Below are positions 10,377-22,329 of a DNA stretch of 64,000 nt, in pieces. Source of the stretch: Thelonectria olida (Eukaryota; Ascomycota; Sordariomycetes; Hypocreales; Nectriaceae). The position numbers and the translations under genes are program-made. The notes beneath the pieces are model-generated. The model saw only the letters and a list, made by a program, of their open reading frames with translations, was not told the DNA's origin and did no database searches. The stretch's first letter is position 1. Each line of letters opens with the position of its first letter. The stretch spans positions 62,001 through 126,000 of the forward strand of contig JAGPYM010000060.1 of assembly GCA_020736575.1 (NCBI GenBank), written 5' to 3'.

Positions 10377-13047
10377 ATGACATCGCACGCTCCTTCGGCC
10401 TCGCGCATGGGCACGAAGAGAGATCACAACGCCTTTCTCGAATATTTCGCTACCCACGAGGCGCAGGACCGAGCTAAAAAGCAGAAGGAGACGCTCTCGG
10501 TTGAACAACACGCTGCTCATCGAGCGCAATTGACCACCGTTCTCTTCATCAAACCAAGGTACGCTCACGAAACTCAAGTTAACGTTTGCGGGATCTTCAA
10601 AAAATGGCAGCGGTATGGCCAACTATTCCCTTCGTCCCTTTACGAGACTTACCACGTACTGATTTTGATCGATGCAGATACTGCAGCGAGATGAAGGTGG
10701 GTGACTGGAAGACGACGATCGAGAACCTCAAACGTGAAACGACGCAAGACTTTTTCCTATTCATATGCGAGAAGTACAATATCTCCTCATGGAGCACCGG
10801 CAAGGTGTATATTCGTCAATTCCAGCAGCTATATACTACGTTAAACGGTCGCTACATGGACCGCAACGACTCTAAGGAGGTATACAAGGTATGGGGCATC
10901 TCTTTCCATTGTCTTCGCGCAACACCTTACTAGCTGTTTACTGCTTGACCCTGAATTTGGGCCCTTCTGATGTGTATCAAGTATTATAATAGCGTTCTGA
11001 TTCCTCGATTCGACCATCAACCGCCGAACAAGGATGGCAAGCCGGTGTTCAATGTCGACAGTCTACGTCTTCACGTGACGTTTAATATCGCCTTCGACAT
11101 GAAAACCTTCCCCGGCGAGCGACACCGCCTCAACATGCACGGCTGCTACCAGCTCCTTTGTTATACCGGAGCACGCCCTGCCGAGCTCGTGAATGCCGTG
11201 CGGTCGAAGCCGAAAGATGGCTCCGGTGGAGTGCTTTTCGGCCGCAAAGCTGTTCACTCAACCCCGGATGATGATGCAGACCAGGCGCCGGCGTTGGATA
11301 AAGACTCCAAAATACTGGACGACCTTCTTGCTCAAGAGACCGTAGTACGCGGACGTCCTAAGGCCCTCTGCTATGAAGACATTCAGATGATGATCGTGCG
11401 CCATCCTATCACCAAACGGTGCATACTAGCCATGGCTATCAAGTTTATCCACCATAAGGGCGCTGATAATAAACCTAAGCCGTATGTGTTTTTTTTTCTT
11501 TTATACCGGTCTTCATCCCTAGGTATTAGGCATCTTGTATACTAACTATTCTAGGACTATTTTCTACTTCACGCCTGCTAAAAAGCTCGCCTTTTGTGCT
11601 GTTTCGACAATCCTCGCTCTCGCCCTCCATGATGAAGCATTCGATGCACCGAGCTTGATCAATGCTTCCAGCGTCTTTTTCAAGGCCCCGCCGCGATTTA
11701 AGGATTGCCTCCCGCTCCGATGGAAGGTATCCAAGCTGAAAATACCGATTTTCCGTCGCTACCATGGCCATACTCTCTCGGCCGACGAGCCCATGGAGTA
11801 TACCAAGCTTAGAGATGATATGGGTCAGCAGAGTCTCGACTTAGGTAATGAGAAAAAAACAACACCTAGGTTCGCTAGGAGAGGTACCGCAAATGCTGTT
11901 AACGGTATGTTTTTATACAACCCCCATAAGGATGGGACGTGGTATCGAATGAGGTCATGGCTTGGGATTGGGCTGACATAATTCATTCTTTCTAGGAGAC
12001 GCACCTGATCCTGTCCGTGACCAGATGATGCGTCACGATCCTGCATTTCTGACCTTTCAAAACGCCTACCTGAACGAGATCCTCAATTTCGACGTTCAGA
12101 ATGCCTTCCTGGAAGAAGAGAAAGAAACCGAACTCTTCCGCATGTTCGCCTATGTTAGCCTTACTCGCGATCCCCGTGCGACTGCAAATATGGTTCCCCC
12201 AGAGGTGTGGGAGAATACTCCGCCAGACCCGGAAATTATCGAACTTGAAAGGCAACTCGAGGAACTCAGAGGGGGTAGATATCGCATTGAGGGTCATGAG
12301 CACGAGAAAGAGATTCGACAGCTTAAACGTACCATCGACAATAAGTGTGCACAACACAAACTGCGTGTGGTCAAACGATATCGCGAATTCTTCTTCTATA
12401 ATGCACCGACCTGGGATATCGAAAGACAGGCGCGAGGGGAAGAAGAGGAGGAGTACGTGGAACCTGAGATTGATGTTTCCATTCCCGAACGTGCCAGGCT
12501 CGCGAAACTTCTCTGCAAGCAGCCTGATAATTTGACCGAGGAGGAGGTCTTCCAACAAAGGATCAAAGCCATCGATCTCATGGTCGCTTTATGCGATAAA
12601 CGGGAGACAGTGAGGCGGAAACACATCCAACAGAAAGCTCGAAACGCTCTGCCTATCAAGCTTGAATCGCCTGAAGGGAAATACCGTTCAACTCCTAGCT
12701 GTTTCCCTCTTCTCATGGAAGCGACACAGTGCCCGGACTGCTTTGGCGATGAACGGCTTTCGTTGGAGGAGCGGACGTTCTTATACTGCCGTTCCACGGT
12801 TCGAAATGATCACTTTGATGATTGTCACTTGCCAGAGCGGGAGCGCGTCGAGCATCGTGGAGAACCGATCAGATGCGAACATCCCAAATGTAGGAGTGAG
12901 AAGTTCGATCATTTAGACCACTTTCGGAGACACGTTCAAAAGACTCATGGGGTCAGTCTCCGATCCTCGGTGCAAGTGAGAGAGAGACGATCGCGAAAAG
13001 CTAGGCACCGTCAAATGGTGAAGGGTAATCGACAAGCACAGATGTGA
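10377..13047 (+). CDS. DUF3435 tyrosine recombinase (Starship captain-like), C2H2 tail
   Basis: Five exons (10377-10612, 10678-10888, 10982-11481, 11555-11904, 11996-13047) join in frame to a 782-residue protein with no internal stop. The catalytic tyrosine-recombinase signature is visible: box I Arg in CYTGARPAEL (about residue 213), box II in RFARRGTANAVNG (about 424) with a following MMRHDP, and the nucleophile Tyr in FQNAYLNE (about 456). A coiled acidic middle region and Cys/His clusters follow, including CEHPKCRSEKFDHLDHFRRH, a C2H2-like finger at about residues 726-750. DUF3435 proteins include the site-specific recombinases that move Starship elements, and the first gene of such an element points into its cargo, as this one could. 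Many DUF3435 genes with zinc-finger tails are not tied to a mapped element, so the captain role is inferred. Confidence 0.88.
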
Positions 13048-14798
13048 TTGCCCCCCTTTTGTGGAAAATCTCTTTTCTAGGTTTTAGGTTGAATTGATCT
13101 TAGAAACAGACACGAGTCGTAGACAACAGATCAGTGTAGAATGAATAGAAGAACCTTGAGAAATTCGATTGTGCCTAACTTTAAATGACCCCTTAGTACG
13201 TAAACAACAGGGATAATGATAATGCAAATATTATACTGCTAATGCTAATGTGTCACAATCCGGTCAGTTCCCAACAGGTAAGACTAGAAGATTCTAGGTT
13301 TATTTTGGGCGGGAACGATCAGGGCGTCAAGGTCTGAGCAAAGTAGGAGGCGTGCAAGTAACTGTAGTGGTAATGTGCTCAAAGTAGTTGAGTGTAACCA
13401 AGTTGTATTGAAAGCTGAGGAAGCTTGGATTCTACTTTGGGTGCAAATGAATTACAGTTGCAGGTTGTGATCCTTGTCTTGGATCGCGGTTTGACTTCGT
13501 GATCCCGTGGTGATCGGGCCACTGAAGTAGGGCAGTTGTTAGGAGTAGGGGGCGAGTGCAGCTCGTGGCATTTAATTCTTCGTTCTACCACACACAGCGC
13601 CAGCACACCAAGCTATTGGCATACTAAGCTGTTACACCGACTTCAATGGCCACTCTCGCGTTACGATAGCGATGCTGTCTAAAGACTCTGAGTTCTCGAA
13701 CGCTCAGTAATGTAGTCTTACTTAGCTTCCTCACGAAAACACTTATAGTTCCAATATAAGGGCAATATATATCCAGCCCTTATCAGGAGAACCCAGATAA
13801 ATTCTGCTCGTATGAGAGCATTATTTCAATAGTTCGGACAACTCCATGTTGAGTCAGCAGAAGATAGCCAATAGATTGTTGGGATATATGAAGCAAAACA
13901 TTAGTATTATTTAATTGTTAATTGAGTACGAGAACGTTCAGTAAACTTTCCACTGAAAACCTACTCGAGCGACTAGCATAGTGTGGAGACAGCGAGTTTA
14001 CCTATCCGATTAACTTCGGCTGTTAGTCAGATGGGCACGGTATCGTCCACTATAAGGTGTCTATGCCTGATTCAAGCTATCTAGGTGCTTAGAATCTGCA
14101 CTCTGAGAGCGCAGTAGGCAAAATCATATGTTAGAAAGATGCGCGATTGCAGAGCAATGTCTTCTTGTGGAGACTTGGCTGCAACTAGGATATAAAGCAA
14201 ATGGAATAACTTGAGTAATTATGGAAGTAAGGATCTTAGGCGAAGCCCACTGTGAATTATCCAAATATTATGAATAGGGTTATGAACATCCCAGACCTAC
14301 CCACTTCTTTCACCGCCTACTCAAAAGACTACCGTTCAAGTACGTCCAGCTCACCGCTTGCCTAATCCGCGTCGCATTCCAAACGGTGATTAGTATAGAC
14401 TTATGCATCGGCCAGTTTGGGACTATAACCATTTTCGGGCTGTATATAGTTATATTGATCCATTTCTGGCCACGCCAACAAAACTTCTGATGAGACGACC
14501 CTCCCTCAAATTCCGGTAAAACATTTCCAAACAGCCGTGGAAGGAAATGGGTGTTTATTCAGTTCGTATGGATCGGACGCAAAGCACTGTCCAGAAAGTA
14601 TGTACATGTGCCGGAAGAGGACTTGTAGATGGGCGTACTTGATTTTAAAAGCACATGTATTCCGTAATACATATTGTTCGGTCTTAGTTTTCTTGTATTA
14701 TTCCTTTGCAAAACTACCTTTCTCAATCATTTTCTGAAACGCGATGAGGTAGTCGCACCGCTCAAGGTTTCCGCAATCCTCGAGCTCGACGACTAGCC
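13048..14798. other. Gene-free stretch
   Basis: About 1.75 kb downstream of the recombinase with no convincing coding frame on either strand and moderate AT richness. Nothing recognisable was seen in it. Confidence 0.5.
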
Positions 14799-14916
14799 AT
14801 GGATCCCGCCGCAGATCAAGGCATGGTTTTGTATACTGCCTTAATGATACAACTTCTATTTCTGAAGGGCCCTTGTTACATTATCCCTCAATGGTAAGAA
14901 TCATATTCTCCAAACT

Positions 14917-15420
14917 GTGATCACGACCAATCCCTCACATCCCGTCTTTCAGCCAAGAACCTTTCAAGATTATTACTGCCCGGGTTCTGCTGACGTTGAA
15001 TATACGTGGACCGAGTGGCTTGAAAGCGATTGGTTGTTGTTTCCGGATATACCGGATCCGATCGAGCAGCCCGAAGACGTATCGAACATCGCATCACCGG
15101 AATGTCATAAAGTTGATGTCCTTAGCAACTGTGAATTTTCGCCAACGTCAATACACAAAATCGAGCAATATGTGCAGCGGACCCTAGAACAAAGGCGCCT
15201 AGAAGCAGCTGGCGGCAAGGCCAAACGCCCACCAAACGCCTTCATTCTCTATCGAATAGCCTTTCGGCATGCAGCTGAGCAGGTCTATGGCACTAAACTT
15301 CAACAAGTCGTTTCGAAGATATGTGGAGAGAGTTGGCTCCGGGAATCAGAACAGTTGCGGACATGGTTTAAGGCATTAGCTATCACCGAGAAAGCGAATC
15401 ACGAGAAGAGTTTAGCTTAG
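14917..15420 (+). CDS. HMG-box (MATA_HMG-type) DNA-binding protein, short; start uncertain
   Basis: The frame ends in an HMG box: AKRPPNAFILYR at about residues 110-120, then VSKICGESW and FKALAITEKANHEK, after which the protein stops at once. The RPPNAFILYR start of the box is the hallmark of fungal mating-type and Ste11-like HMG regulators. The N-terminal half is unfamiliar (WTEWLESDWLLFPDIPDP). No ATG lies in frame at the 5' end. An upstream ATG at 14799 followed by a GTAAGA donor at 14893 and CAG acceptor at 14952 suggests a first exon, but the phases do not join cleanly, so the start may be wrong or broken. It is too small and lacks the usual neighbours of a mating-type locus. Likely an accessory HMG regulator or relic. 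Confidence 0.65.
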   Translation: MITTNPSHPVFQPRTFQDYYCPGSADVEYTWTEWLESDWLLFPDIPDPIEQPEDVSNIASPECHKVDVLSNCEFSPTSIHKIEQYVQRTLEQRRLEAAGGKAKRPPNAFILYRIAFRHAAEQVYGTKLQQVVSKICGESWLRESEQLRTWFKALAITEKANHEKSLA

Positions 15421-15521
15421 CAAAACACCTGAAGAATATGGTCTGTGGTCTGTATTATCGGGGGCGAAATCGGATTCCTCCTTTGGTAGTCTCTTTAAAG
15501 AAATATGCATGCACGGCGCGA

Positions 15522-15884
15522 TACAGTCATCTATCACTGTAATTTTGCCAAAAATGGCCAAAACTAGTGCGAATATGTCCCTGTCGTATTCCAACAATAA
15601 CAGCATATCAGTGCCTTGGCATTCGGGCATCAACAACCTGGGCTACGAGCAACTTCTGGCCGCCTACCTCTGAAAGGTCATCCATAATTATCCAGAGTCC
15701 ATTTCTGACCGAAGCCTACGTTCAGCGTCAGTGTTTGAGCTCTGAAATTTCTCAAAATTTTGCTAATTTTAGCGACTGGCGCACTGTCTTTGTACGGTGG
15801 AACCGCGCGTAATTACCGAGAGCGACCAGAAACGGACACAACTACAATGCTAAATTACTGACGCTGAACCTGCACCTCAGTGTA
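15522..15884. mobile_element. MITE family 1, copy A
   Basis: Shares its first half with 22356-22500 (from CACTGTAA through ATTCGGGCATCAACAACC) and its second half with 19165-19350 (from GTTTGAGCTCTGAAAT to the end). The right end is TGACGCTGAACCTGCACC TCAGTGTA, the inverse of the left end of copy C. The left end looks trimmed. No coding sequence. Confidence 0.65.
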
Positions 15885-16004
15885 CAGTAACGGATTGGGC
15901 AATGTATGCATGCATTAGTAATCAGTGCCCTTTCGGCCAAAAAGCCGCCGGGCGTAATAATTTGTATTGTATTGTCTTGTAATGGTGATATATTTAGATT
16001 AGCT

Positions 16005-16232
16005 GGGACAGCTCTGGTCCTGGGACAGCTCTGGTCCTGGGACAGCTCTGGTCCTGGGACAGCTCTGGTCCTGGGACAGCTCTGGTCCTGGGACAGCTTT
16101 GGTCCTGGGACAACTCTGGTCCTGGGACAGCTCTGGTCCTGGGACAGCTCTGGTCCTGGGACAACTTTGGTCCTGGGACAACTCTGGTCCTGGGACAGCT
16201 TTGGTCCTGGGACAGCTTTGGTCCTGGGACAA
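16005..16232. repeat. 17-bp minisatellite, 13 units
   Basis: The unit GGGACAGCTCTGGTCCT repeats head to tail from 16005 to 16225 with only CT/TT and GCT/ACT variants, followed by a partial unit. As 17 is not a multiple of three, all six frames are open across it, giving spurious ORFs. Confidence 0.95.
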
Positions 16233-16521
16233 CGGACGGTGAAAGAAGTGGATAGAACGTGCACAAGGAATTCACCCAAGATTCTTGTTTGCATAAGCAT
16301 GCTGCAGTTGCCTGTTTGCCGAACTGTATACATGACAAGTGCGGTCTCAGATTACTATGCTGGTCTTGCATCCTAGTGAATAAACTAACTGCACACAATC
16401 GTCGTCTTAATTAGAGATGGCTTTCATGAAACCTTGTTGAACGTTCTCGAGCTCAGTTGGTCATTGGCACCTTAGGGAATTGTTCATGGGTGGGAAGAGC
16501 TGATATGGAATCAATCCTTGC

Positions 16522-16899
16522 TCATTGGGTCTGTGATTTCAATCTAGTGGCTATCTTCTGCTTACTCGATGCAAAGCTGTCCGCATCGACGAAATGCTCC
16601 CTTGCTAGCAGAAACTTTGCCGATTTTTCCTGATAGGGATTGGATATATTTTGTCCTTATCCCACGGTTAGAGAGAAGAAGTCTGTCTGGAGTAGCGAAC
16701 TCACAAGTTCGCCAGTTGCAAGTGGAAATGATGGATCGTTGGTCGAGATGAAGTCGCGGTACCGACGATTTCGGCGCACTTGAATGTATACATCTGCGTC
16801 GTAACGACGACTTACTTGATTGCATCTTTGCATAAGGCGCTGCATGGCCCTAGAGAAATTTTCATTCGTTCTATCTCGCTTTTTCGGAAGAGACTCCAT
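16522..16899 (-). CDS. Small two-exon protein, MADS-like (100 residues)
   Basis: Exon 1 (16899..16705) encodes MESLPKKRDRTNENFSRA followed by a basic segment and the stretch DADVYIQVRRNRRYRDF; a 75-nt intron (16704..16630; GTGAGT, branch CTCTAAC, TCAG) joins in phase 0 to exon 2 (16629..16522). The order basic region, repeated RRMQR-like helix, then DADVYIQVRRN resembles the core of MADS/SRF domains (helix, then an 'AeValiv' strand and a second strand), but key positions differ, so this is a weak fold-level likeness. Clean splicing and codon structure support a real gene. It may be a miniature transcription-factor-like protein, comparable to the one at 22736. Confidence 0.55.
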
Positions 16900-17587
16900 G
16901 ATGCTGGACGAGACGATCCTCTGCAACGGACTGTCGAGCAAGGCATTAGATGTTAACTTCATATATGATGTTCTCTACCGCGGCTACGGTTATCGTCCAT
17001 TTCCTAGCTCCTTTGTATCATCCCACTGAGAGCCACAACCATGCCCCATTCTAGCAATACTTCAAAGCGCACCACGTTGCATATACTGTACCTTGCTAAT
17101 CGATCATATTTGGCTTCTGTGGAAGGGAAGGCTAATTGTTGTGCGCATCCGCCGTGCAAGCAAGATCTGTTTCTACCATGTGCGAGATCCTTTCCACAAC
17201 CACCGATTCTAATACTTTGCCTAGCGTAGCCAGTAGCGAAATTTGGCGCCAGGCTTTTGCTCTTAGCGCATGCTCTGTATGTACTGACATCTACTTAGAG
17301 ATACTTATGACATCAAGCAAGTAGAGGCCGATAGCGTACATTAGTAACTGACATTGTTATCCATTTTTTGACTTTTCTTGGCAACTGATGAGATAGATCT
17401 ATATAGAGTACATACCTTAAAGTACAGTAGCTTCTTGAAGTTTAAAGAGAGACTATGCGTAGAGAGGAAGAGAGTTGTGCTCAACACTGTACCTGGCTGG
17501 TTCCAGTCACGCTCTATACGCAATTGTAAACACCCAACCCTACTACGTTTCTTACCTGGCTGAAGCCCACTTTCTCAGGCTGACACA

Positions 17588-18707
17588 ATGGTCGTTCAAG
17601 GCTGTCTACTGGTAGGTAGCGTACCGCTCGAGAGTACTCAGGAAGCGCTACGACATTGCAGTGAGGGTCTCCGAGGTCTTCTACAGCGCTTACCTGACGG
17701 GGAGACCGAAGAACGAAACTACTTTGTTAAGTTTCAAGCATCGAAGTTTCCTGCGATTATGCGATCCGGATTCGTTGATAATGCGCCAGCAACGAAGACT
17801 GATTTCACCGACGAACAGCTGGCTCAAGGCCAGCGGGAGGTAGAAGAGACAGACCTAAAGACTGGATACGACGAAGCAGCGATCGAGAGCTACTCAGTGT
17901 TTAGGCAGCTCAAGGCAGATGGCATCATCGAACAAGACGTCAAGTTTCAAGTGTCACTTCCTACCATCGCCAACGTAGTTGGACTACTCATTGAGGAAGA
18001 TTTTCGTCCTCTTGTGGAATTTATCTATGAAAAGGCACTTTTCAAGGCCCTACAAACAATTCAGGATGTCATACCCCATGAAGACCTTGCCATTCAAATT
18101 GATCTGGGCATGGATATGGCCTACTGGGAAGGGACAGTTTTCAAGCCATGGTTCTCTGACAGACGATATGTCATTGACTACATTGGGCGCATGATATCGT
18201 GTGTTCATCGCGATGTTGACCTTGGACTCCATTATTGCTATGGTAAGACATACACGCAGTTTGATGTGGGACATAAGCTCACGCGCAATAGGCGACATGG
18301 AACACAAGCACTTTGTTGAACCGACGTCCCTTAGATCCATCACAGATCTCCATCGACAAATCGCAGAACTAAATCTGCGATCCATTCAGTGGATCCATTG
18401 CCCTGTTCCTCTGAGTGCAATGGGAAATCTTGAGGACTTCTTCGCACCCTTATCAACACTAGGTCGGCATTTAGATCAGACAAAGTTATACCTTGGACTC
18501 GTTCATCCCCACGATCTCGAAGGCACCAAAACAAGGATCGCAGCCGCCGAAAAAGTCCTAGCTGAGTTTGGGGTAGCCACGGAATGCGGCTGGGGAAGAA
18601 TCACACGTCCAGGCGATCTGCAGAGTATTATGGATATTTGTCGAGAGGTCTCAGGCTGCTCCGTGACAAAGGGCAACGAGGTCCGCGAGACACGAAGCGA
18701 AGGTTGA
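17588..18707 (+). CDS. UROD/MetE-like TIM-barrel protein, 356 residues
   Basis: Two exons (17588-18242 and 18292-18707) join across a 49-nt intron to place HYCYGDMEHKHF over the junction. That His/Cys-containing motif, the conserved N-terminal LLVGSVPLES and the later WIHCPVP segment match the uncharacterised fungal proteins with the fold of methionine synthase (MetE) and uroporphyrinogen decarboxylase, in which His and Cys bind zinc. The protein is cytosolic by appearance. The substrate is unknown, and it is too short for full MetE. The gene is intact and stands alone between repeats. Confidence 0.7.
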
Positions 18708-19157
18708 GCACGAATAGTTATCTGTGAAGATACAAATTGATTTAAACGAAAGCCCCGTGACTTGGTCCCATGTCATCGTACACCGGAGCGTGAAAGAATA
18801 ATCGCATTCAATTGTGAGCTTACTCTCGATTATGATTTCAAAGATCGTGGCTATTGAATTGATCAGCCCTGCTCTTGAGAGCTGAGAGGATGGCAAACAG
18901 CTACGTGGAGATGGACAGTGCGGCACCTTCCTTGTCCAACCGAGTACTGCAATTACTACTGTTATATGGGTGATTCATGGTTCTGCTTCTTCACAGATTT
19001 TACTTTCACGGACAATTTGTTAGGTCAATTATTAGCTGCTGAATCTTCTCTTCGCTTTTGCTAGAGATCATAGGTCTAACGTCTCAAGAATTCTGGTCTC
19101 CGCAGAGGGATCGTATGGCTCGAGCAGATAGTCTTGGTTTGTACATAGCCATAACTA
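18708..19157. other. Gene-free stretch
   Basis: No coding frame or repeat of note was seen between the MetE-like gene and MITE copy B. Confidence 0.4.
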
Positions 19158-19350
19158 CAGTACACGTGTTTGAGCTCTGAAATCTCTCAAAAGTGTGCTA
19201 ATTTTAGCGACTTGCGCACTATCTTTACAGGGTGGAACCGCCCACAATTACTGAGAGCGACCAGAAACGGCCAAAATGTAGTCAACTTGGTCCATTTTTG
19301 GACAAAATTACAATGCTAAATTACTGACGCTGAACCTGCACCTCAGTGTA
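19158..19350. mobile_element. MITE family 1, copy B (right half only)
   Basis: From GTTTGAGCTCTGAAATCTCTCAAAAG onward it matches the right half of copy A, ending in the same TGACGCTGAACCTGCACC TCAGTGTA end. The left inverted repeat is missing, so it is a truncated copy. Confidence 0.6.
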
Positions 19351-19506
19351 TGTATCACAATCATATTAAGAGGATGTTGGTTTTAATCAGGTAAGTGCAT
19401 CATGTCTGCGAAAGTCTTTCGGCCGAGCGCCCACTTACGAATCATGCCCGCTATCATTACAGGACGGGGTTTCGCTGATGACACTCCATTACTGATGAAA
19501 ACTGAC

Positions 19507-19535
19507 CCGGGGGGAGGGGGGAGGGGGGTGGTTGG
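19507..19535. other. G-run tract with quadruplex potential
   Basis: Three runs of five to six G separated by single A bases, followed by GTGG and TTGG, on the plus strand. Such a pattern can fold as a G-quadruplex. It lies about 270 bp upstream of the gene at 19809; any role is inference. Confidence 0.4.
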
Positions 19536-19808
19536 TCCCGTAGAACCCACTTCTGGGCAGGCTTGGAGGGGACAAAAATGACTTTCTTCTACCTATTGAC
19601 CCAAGGACCAAAAGTGGAAGCACACATCACATAGTCTAGAAATGACCATGATCAAACTTGCATGTTCTGCAGCCAGAGCACCAGGATGAAACTTCTTTTC
19701 CTTAAAATCTCCGATCCTCATACATAGCTGTCTCTTCCTACTGCCTCCGAGTGACGATGCATTTGTTCCTTCTCCCCTTTTCTTCGCCCTCCGTCCGAAG
19801 AAGCCGCC

Positions 19809-20658
19809 ATGATTAGACAGCAGGCTGAGAAGAGACCGCATCCTACGATCCAAGAGGCGATTCGGAAGAGAGAGCTGGCTCGGAAGAGAGAGGCGATCCA
19901 GAAGAAGAGGGAGGCGATCCAGGCCGAACTGGCTTCCCAACCGAGCTTCCAGCGTGCTGGCCTTGAGTTTCAGCATGCTCAGCATGCACAGTATGCACAG
20001 CAGTCACAGCAGATGCCGCTGTCGATGGCAAACTCCGTGCCTCAGGTTCCACAAATCTCTCCCGACGAGTACGACCTGGCTGGAATCAGCATAAACGAGC
20101 TGATGTAATTCCGGCACCATATCCTCCGTCGCCTTTCTGACTTGATTTAGGCCGACCGACGAAGACCACGAAGCAGAGAACGAGGAGACAAAGCAGACCA
20201 TCGAGACGATAATGCTGATGCTTGAATTCATGGGCAAGCAGCTAGACATGTGGGTGCTGTCGGCCGAGCCACGAGGGAACACTGATGACAGGTAGAACAT
20301 CTGGCAGGCTGCTTCAAATTTCGGCCAAGGAAGTAACCAAGTACATCACATCTACCCTGAAGAGAGAGGAAACAACTGCTGACTGCAATAACAGCTCACA
20401 AATCAGAGACCAAAAGTGAGTCGTCACACCGGTGATAACGCCTATGCTACTTTTCTGACAGCATTGCCTACATAGACTCGCCAATCTTGAGAAGACGTAA
20501 GCTCTCGCACGCTGTCTGGCAACAAAAGCAGGAGCTCACATTCCCCCAGATGCACCGCAAAGTTCAGCGAGATGGGAGCAGCCGTAAAGGAAATCGGTAG
20601 TACGTTTGGTTCAACCGGGGACCAACTCTTGTTCGACCCGACGACACTGTCGAGCTGA
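19809..20658 (+). CDS. Small coiled-coil protein, five exons with two 21-nt exons
   Basis: ATG in GCCGCCATGA context. Exons 19809-20104, 20151-20291, 20395-20415, 20476-20496 and 20550-20658 all have GT-AG borders and sum to 588 nt, giving 195 residues ending at TGA 20656. The N-terminal part is a highly charged helix (repeated KREAIQKKREAIQAE) followed by a Gln/His-rich linker; the second half is acidic and helical (EFMGKQLDMWVLS) and ends FGSTGDQLLFDPTTLSS. No known domain was recognised. That five exons, two of them only 21 nt, join without a stop argues that the gene is real. It resembles other small charged proteins of this region in style, not in sequence. Confidence 0.6.
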
Positions 20659-21446
20659 TGAGCCGACTTTCGCACTGGATTGGAAAGCAAGCCTTGGGAG
20701 GCGGCTAAGACTTGCAATGTACATATACTCGATGCGTACGATGAAGCAATCGCCGCGATCAGTTTGACCTGCAATGCGAATAATACTAGTAGACACGCCC
20801 ACACAGTCACGGTTTCTTTGTGAGCATGCATATGCCGTAAGGTGCGGCTTTCACGAGAACCGATCAGCTTGCTATCGTCGCGAGCTCCTCAGTAGCGGAT
20901 CAAGGGTAGCGGAGGCCAACTGATAAGCCATTACTGGCTGTGGTTCAGCTAGTTGTCCGATGGTACTGCACATGCGACATAGCACGAGGTACAAAGTACT
21001 GTACGAAGGAGCAAACATTCATACTTAACGTTGCGAACTTCTACGGCAGACACGTCGGTCTAGGACTGGCCGAGTTTGATAATTTCTTCCGTCACGTATG
21101 AGTCGGGAGCCCGCACCTTGTGTACTGCACCGTACTGTATTGGACATCGAAACGCTTGCTAATACGGAGATGTATGTACTGCACTATGTAGTTATTTCGT
21201 CCAAAATACAAAGATTCGCATCCATTTCCCGCCAACAACTTTCAGGGGCGAGCATCAGCTTGTTAGTTTCACCCGCGGTGCTCATCTTGCGCAGAATACA
21301 GGGAAGGCCGATCCATGTTGATCGCTACCCTGTAGGCGTGCGCACGATGGCTACCGGGGCTACTTACACCGGACACCACGAGAAGGTCAGCTGATTCAGT
21401 CCTACTGCTATTTGAAGCAGCATCCAATGTGCTCACTGGAGGCAGG
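20659..21446. other. Gene-free stretch
   Basis: No convincing gene on either strand between the coiled-coil gene and the 54-bp repeats. Confidence 0.4.
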
Positions 21447-21945
21447 GAAGCATCTGAACGGTATTGGCATCGTCCAGGCATTGCATAGCAGCATCACAAA
21501 GTGGCATCTGAACGGCATTGAACATCGTCCAGGCATTGCATAGCAGCATCACAGAGTGGCATCTGAACGATATTGGCATCGTCCAGGCATTGCATAGCAG
21601 CATCACAGAGTGGCATCGCATAGCGGCATCACAAAGTGGCATCTGAACGGCATTGAACATCGTCCAGGCATTGCATAGCAGCATCACAGAGTGGCATCTG
21701 AACGGCATTGAACATCGTCCAGGCATTGCATAGCAGCATCACAGAGTGGCATCGCATAGCGGCATCACAAAGTGGCATCTGAACGGCATTATCCATCGTC
21801 CAGGCATTGCAGAGCAGCATTACAGAGTGGCATCTGAACGGTATTGGCATCGTCCAGACATTGCAGAGCAGCATTGCAGAGCAGCATCACAGAGTGGTGG
21901 CACAAAGTGGCATCTGAAGGGTATTGACATCATCCAGGCATCGCA
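21447..21945. repeat. 54-bp minisatellite with partial units
   Basis: Units built on CATCGTCCAGGCATTGCA, TAGCAGCATCACAGAGTGG and CATCTGAACGGCATTG recur every 54-55 bp (for example at 21468, 21523, 21577). Shorter interposed units contain only GCATCGCATAGCGGCATCAC. About eight full units are present, the last ones more diverged. The open frames on both strands are a by-product. Confidence 0.9.
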
Positions 21946-22329
21946 GAAACGCGGAAACGCTGGCAGGAGACATATAGCTCCACGTCACAGCTATGAGGTT
22001 GGAAGTCCCTGACCTGGAAGAAGAGAGAAAGCCGGTCAGACAGCTGCTGCACGCGAGGGTTTTATATCCGCAAAAAGCTATGACGTTTTTCTCCCACGTT
22101 GGCCGTCTCCTTCCCATCAGGTGGGGCTGGATCGCTGAGGAAATGATTGAATAATCGTACGTAAAACCTCCCATCTAGCCCCCCACTCTACTGGATCTCT
22201 AACAACTTACCGTGGCGGGCCGCTCGACGGCAACTTATGGACACTCGCCTATCGGAGGGGTGTCGATCCAGTTGTGGACGAACTGGCGCCTGCAGGGTCC
22301 CCTTTTGACCTCACAACCACATGTAGCTG

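Noticed and set aside
10016..10477. 153-residue frame overlapping the recombinase start
   Set aside because: Different frame, no motif, overlaps the start of a gene whose five-exon model is fully consistent.
14917..15420. Mating-type (MAT1-2) locus
   Set aside because: Only a short HMG box is shared; no typical MAT neighbours, and the protein ends directly after the box.
15842..16398. Long open frames on both strands rich in SQDQSCPRT or LVLGQLWSWD repeats
   Set aside because: They are a by-product of the 17-bp minisatellite, whose length is not a multiple of three, so every frame is open.
21447..21945. CRISPR-like direct repeats
   Set aside because: Units are contiguous 54-bp repeats without unique spacers, and the genome is eukaryotic.
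21433..22012. Repeat-rich open frames (CNAWTMFNAVQMPLCDAAM type)
   Set aside because: Artefact of the 54-bp minisatellite; composition is dictated by the repeat and there is no gene context.
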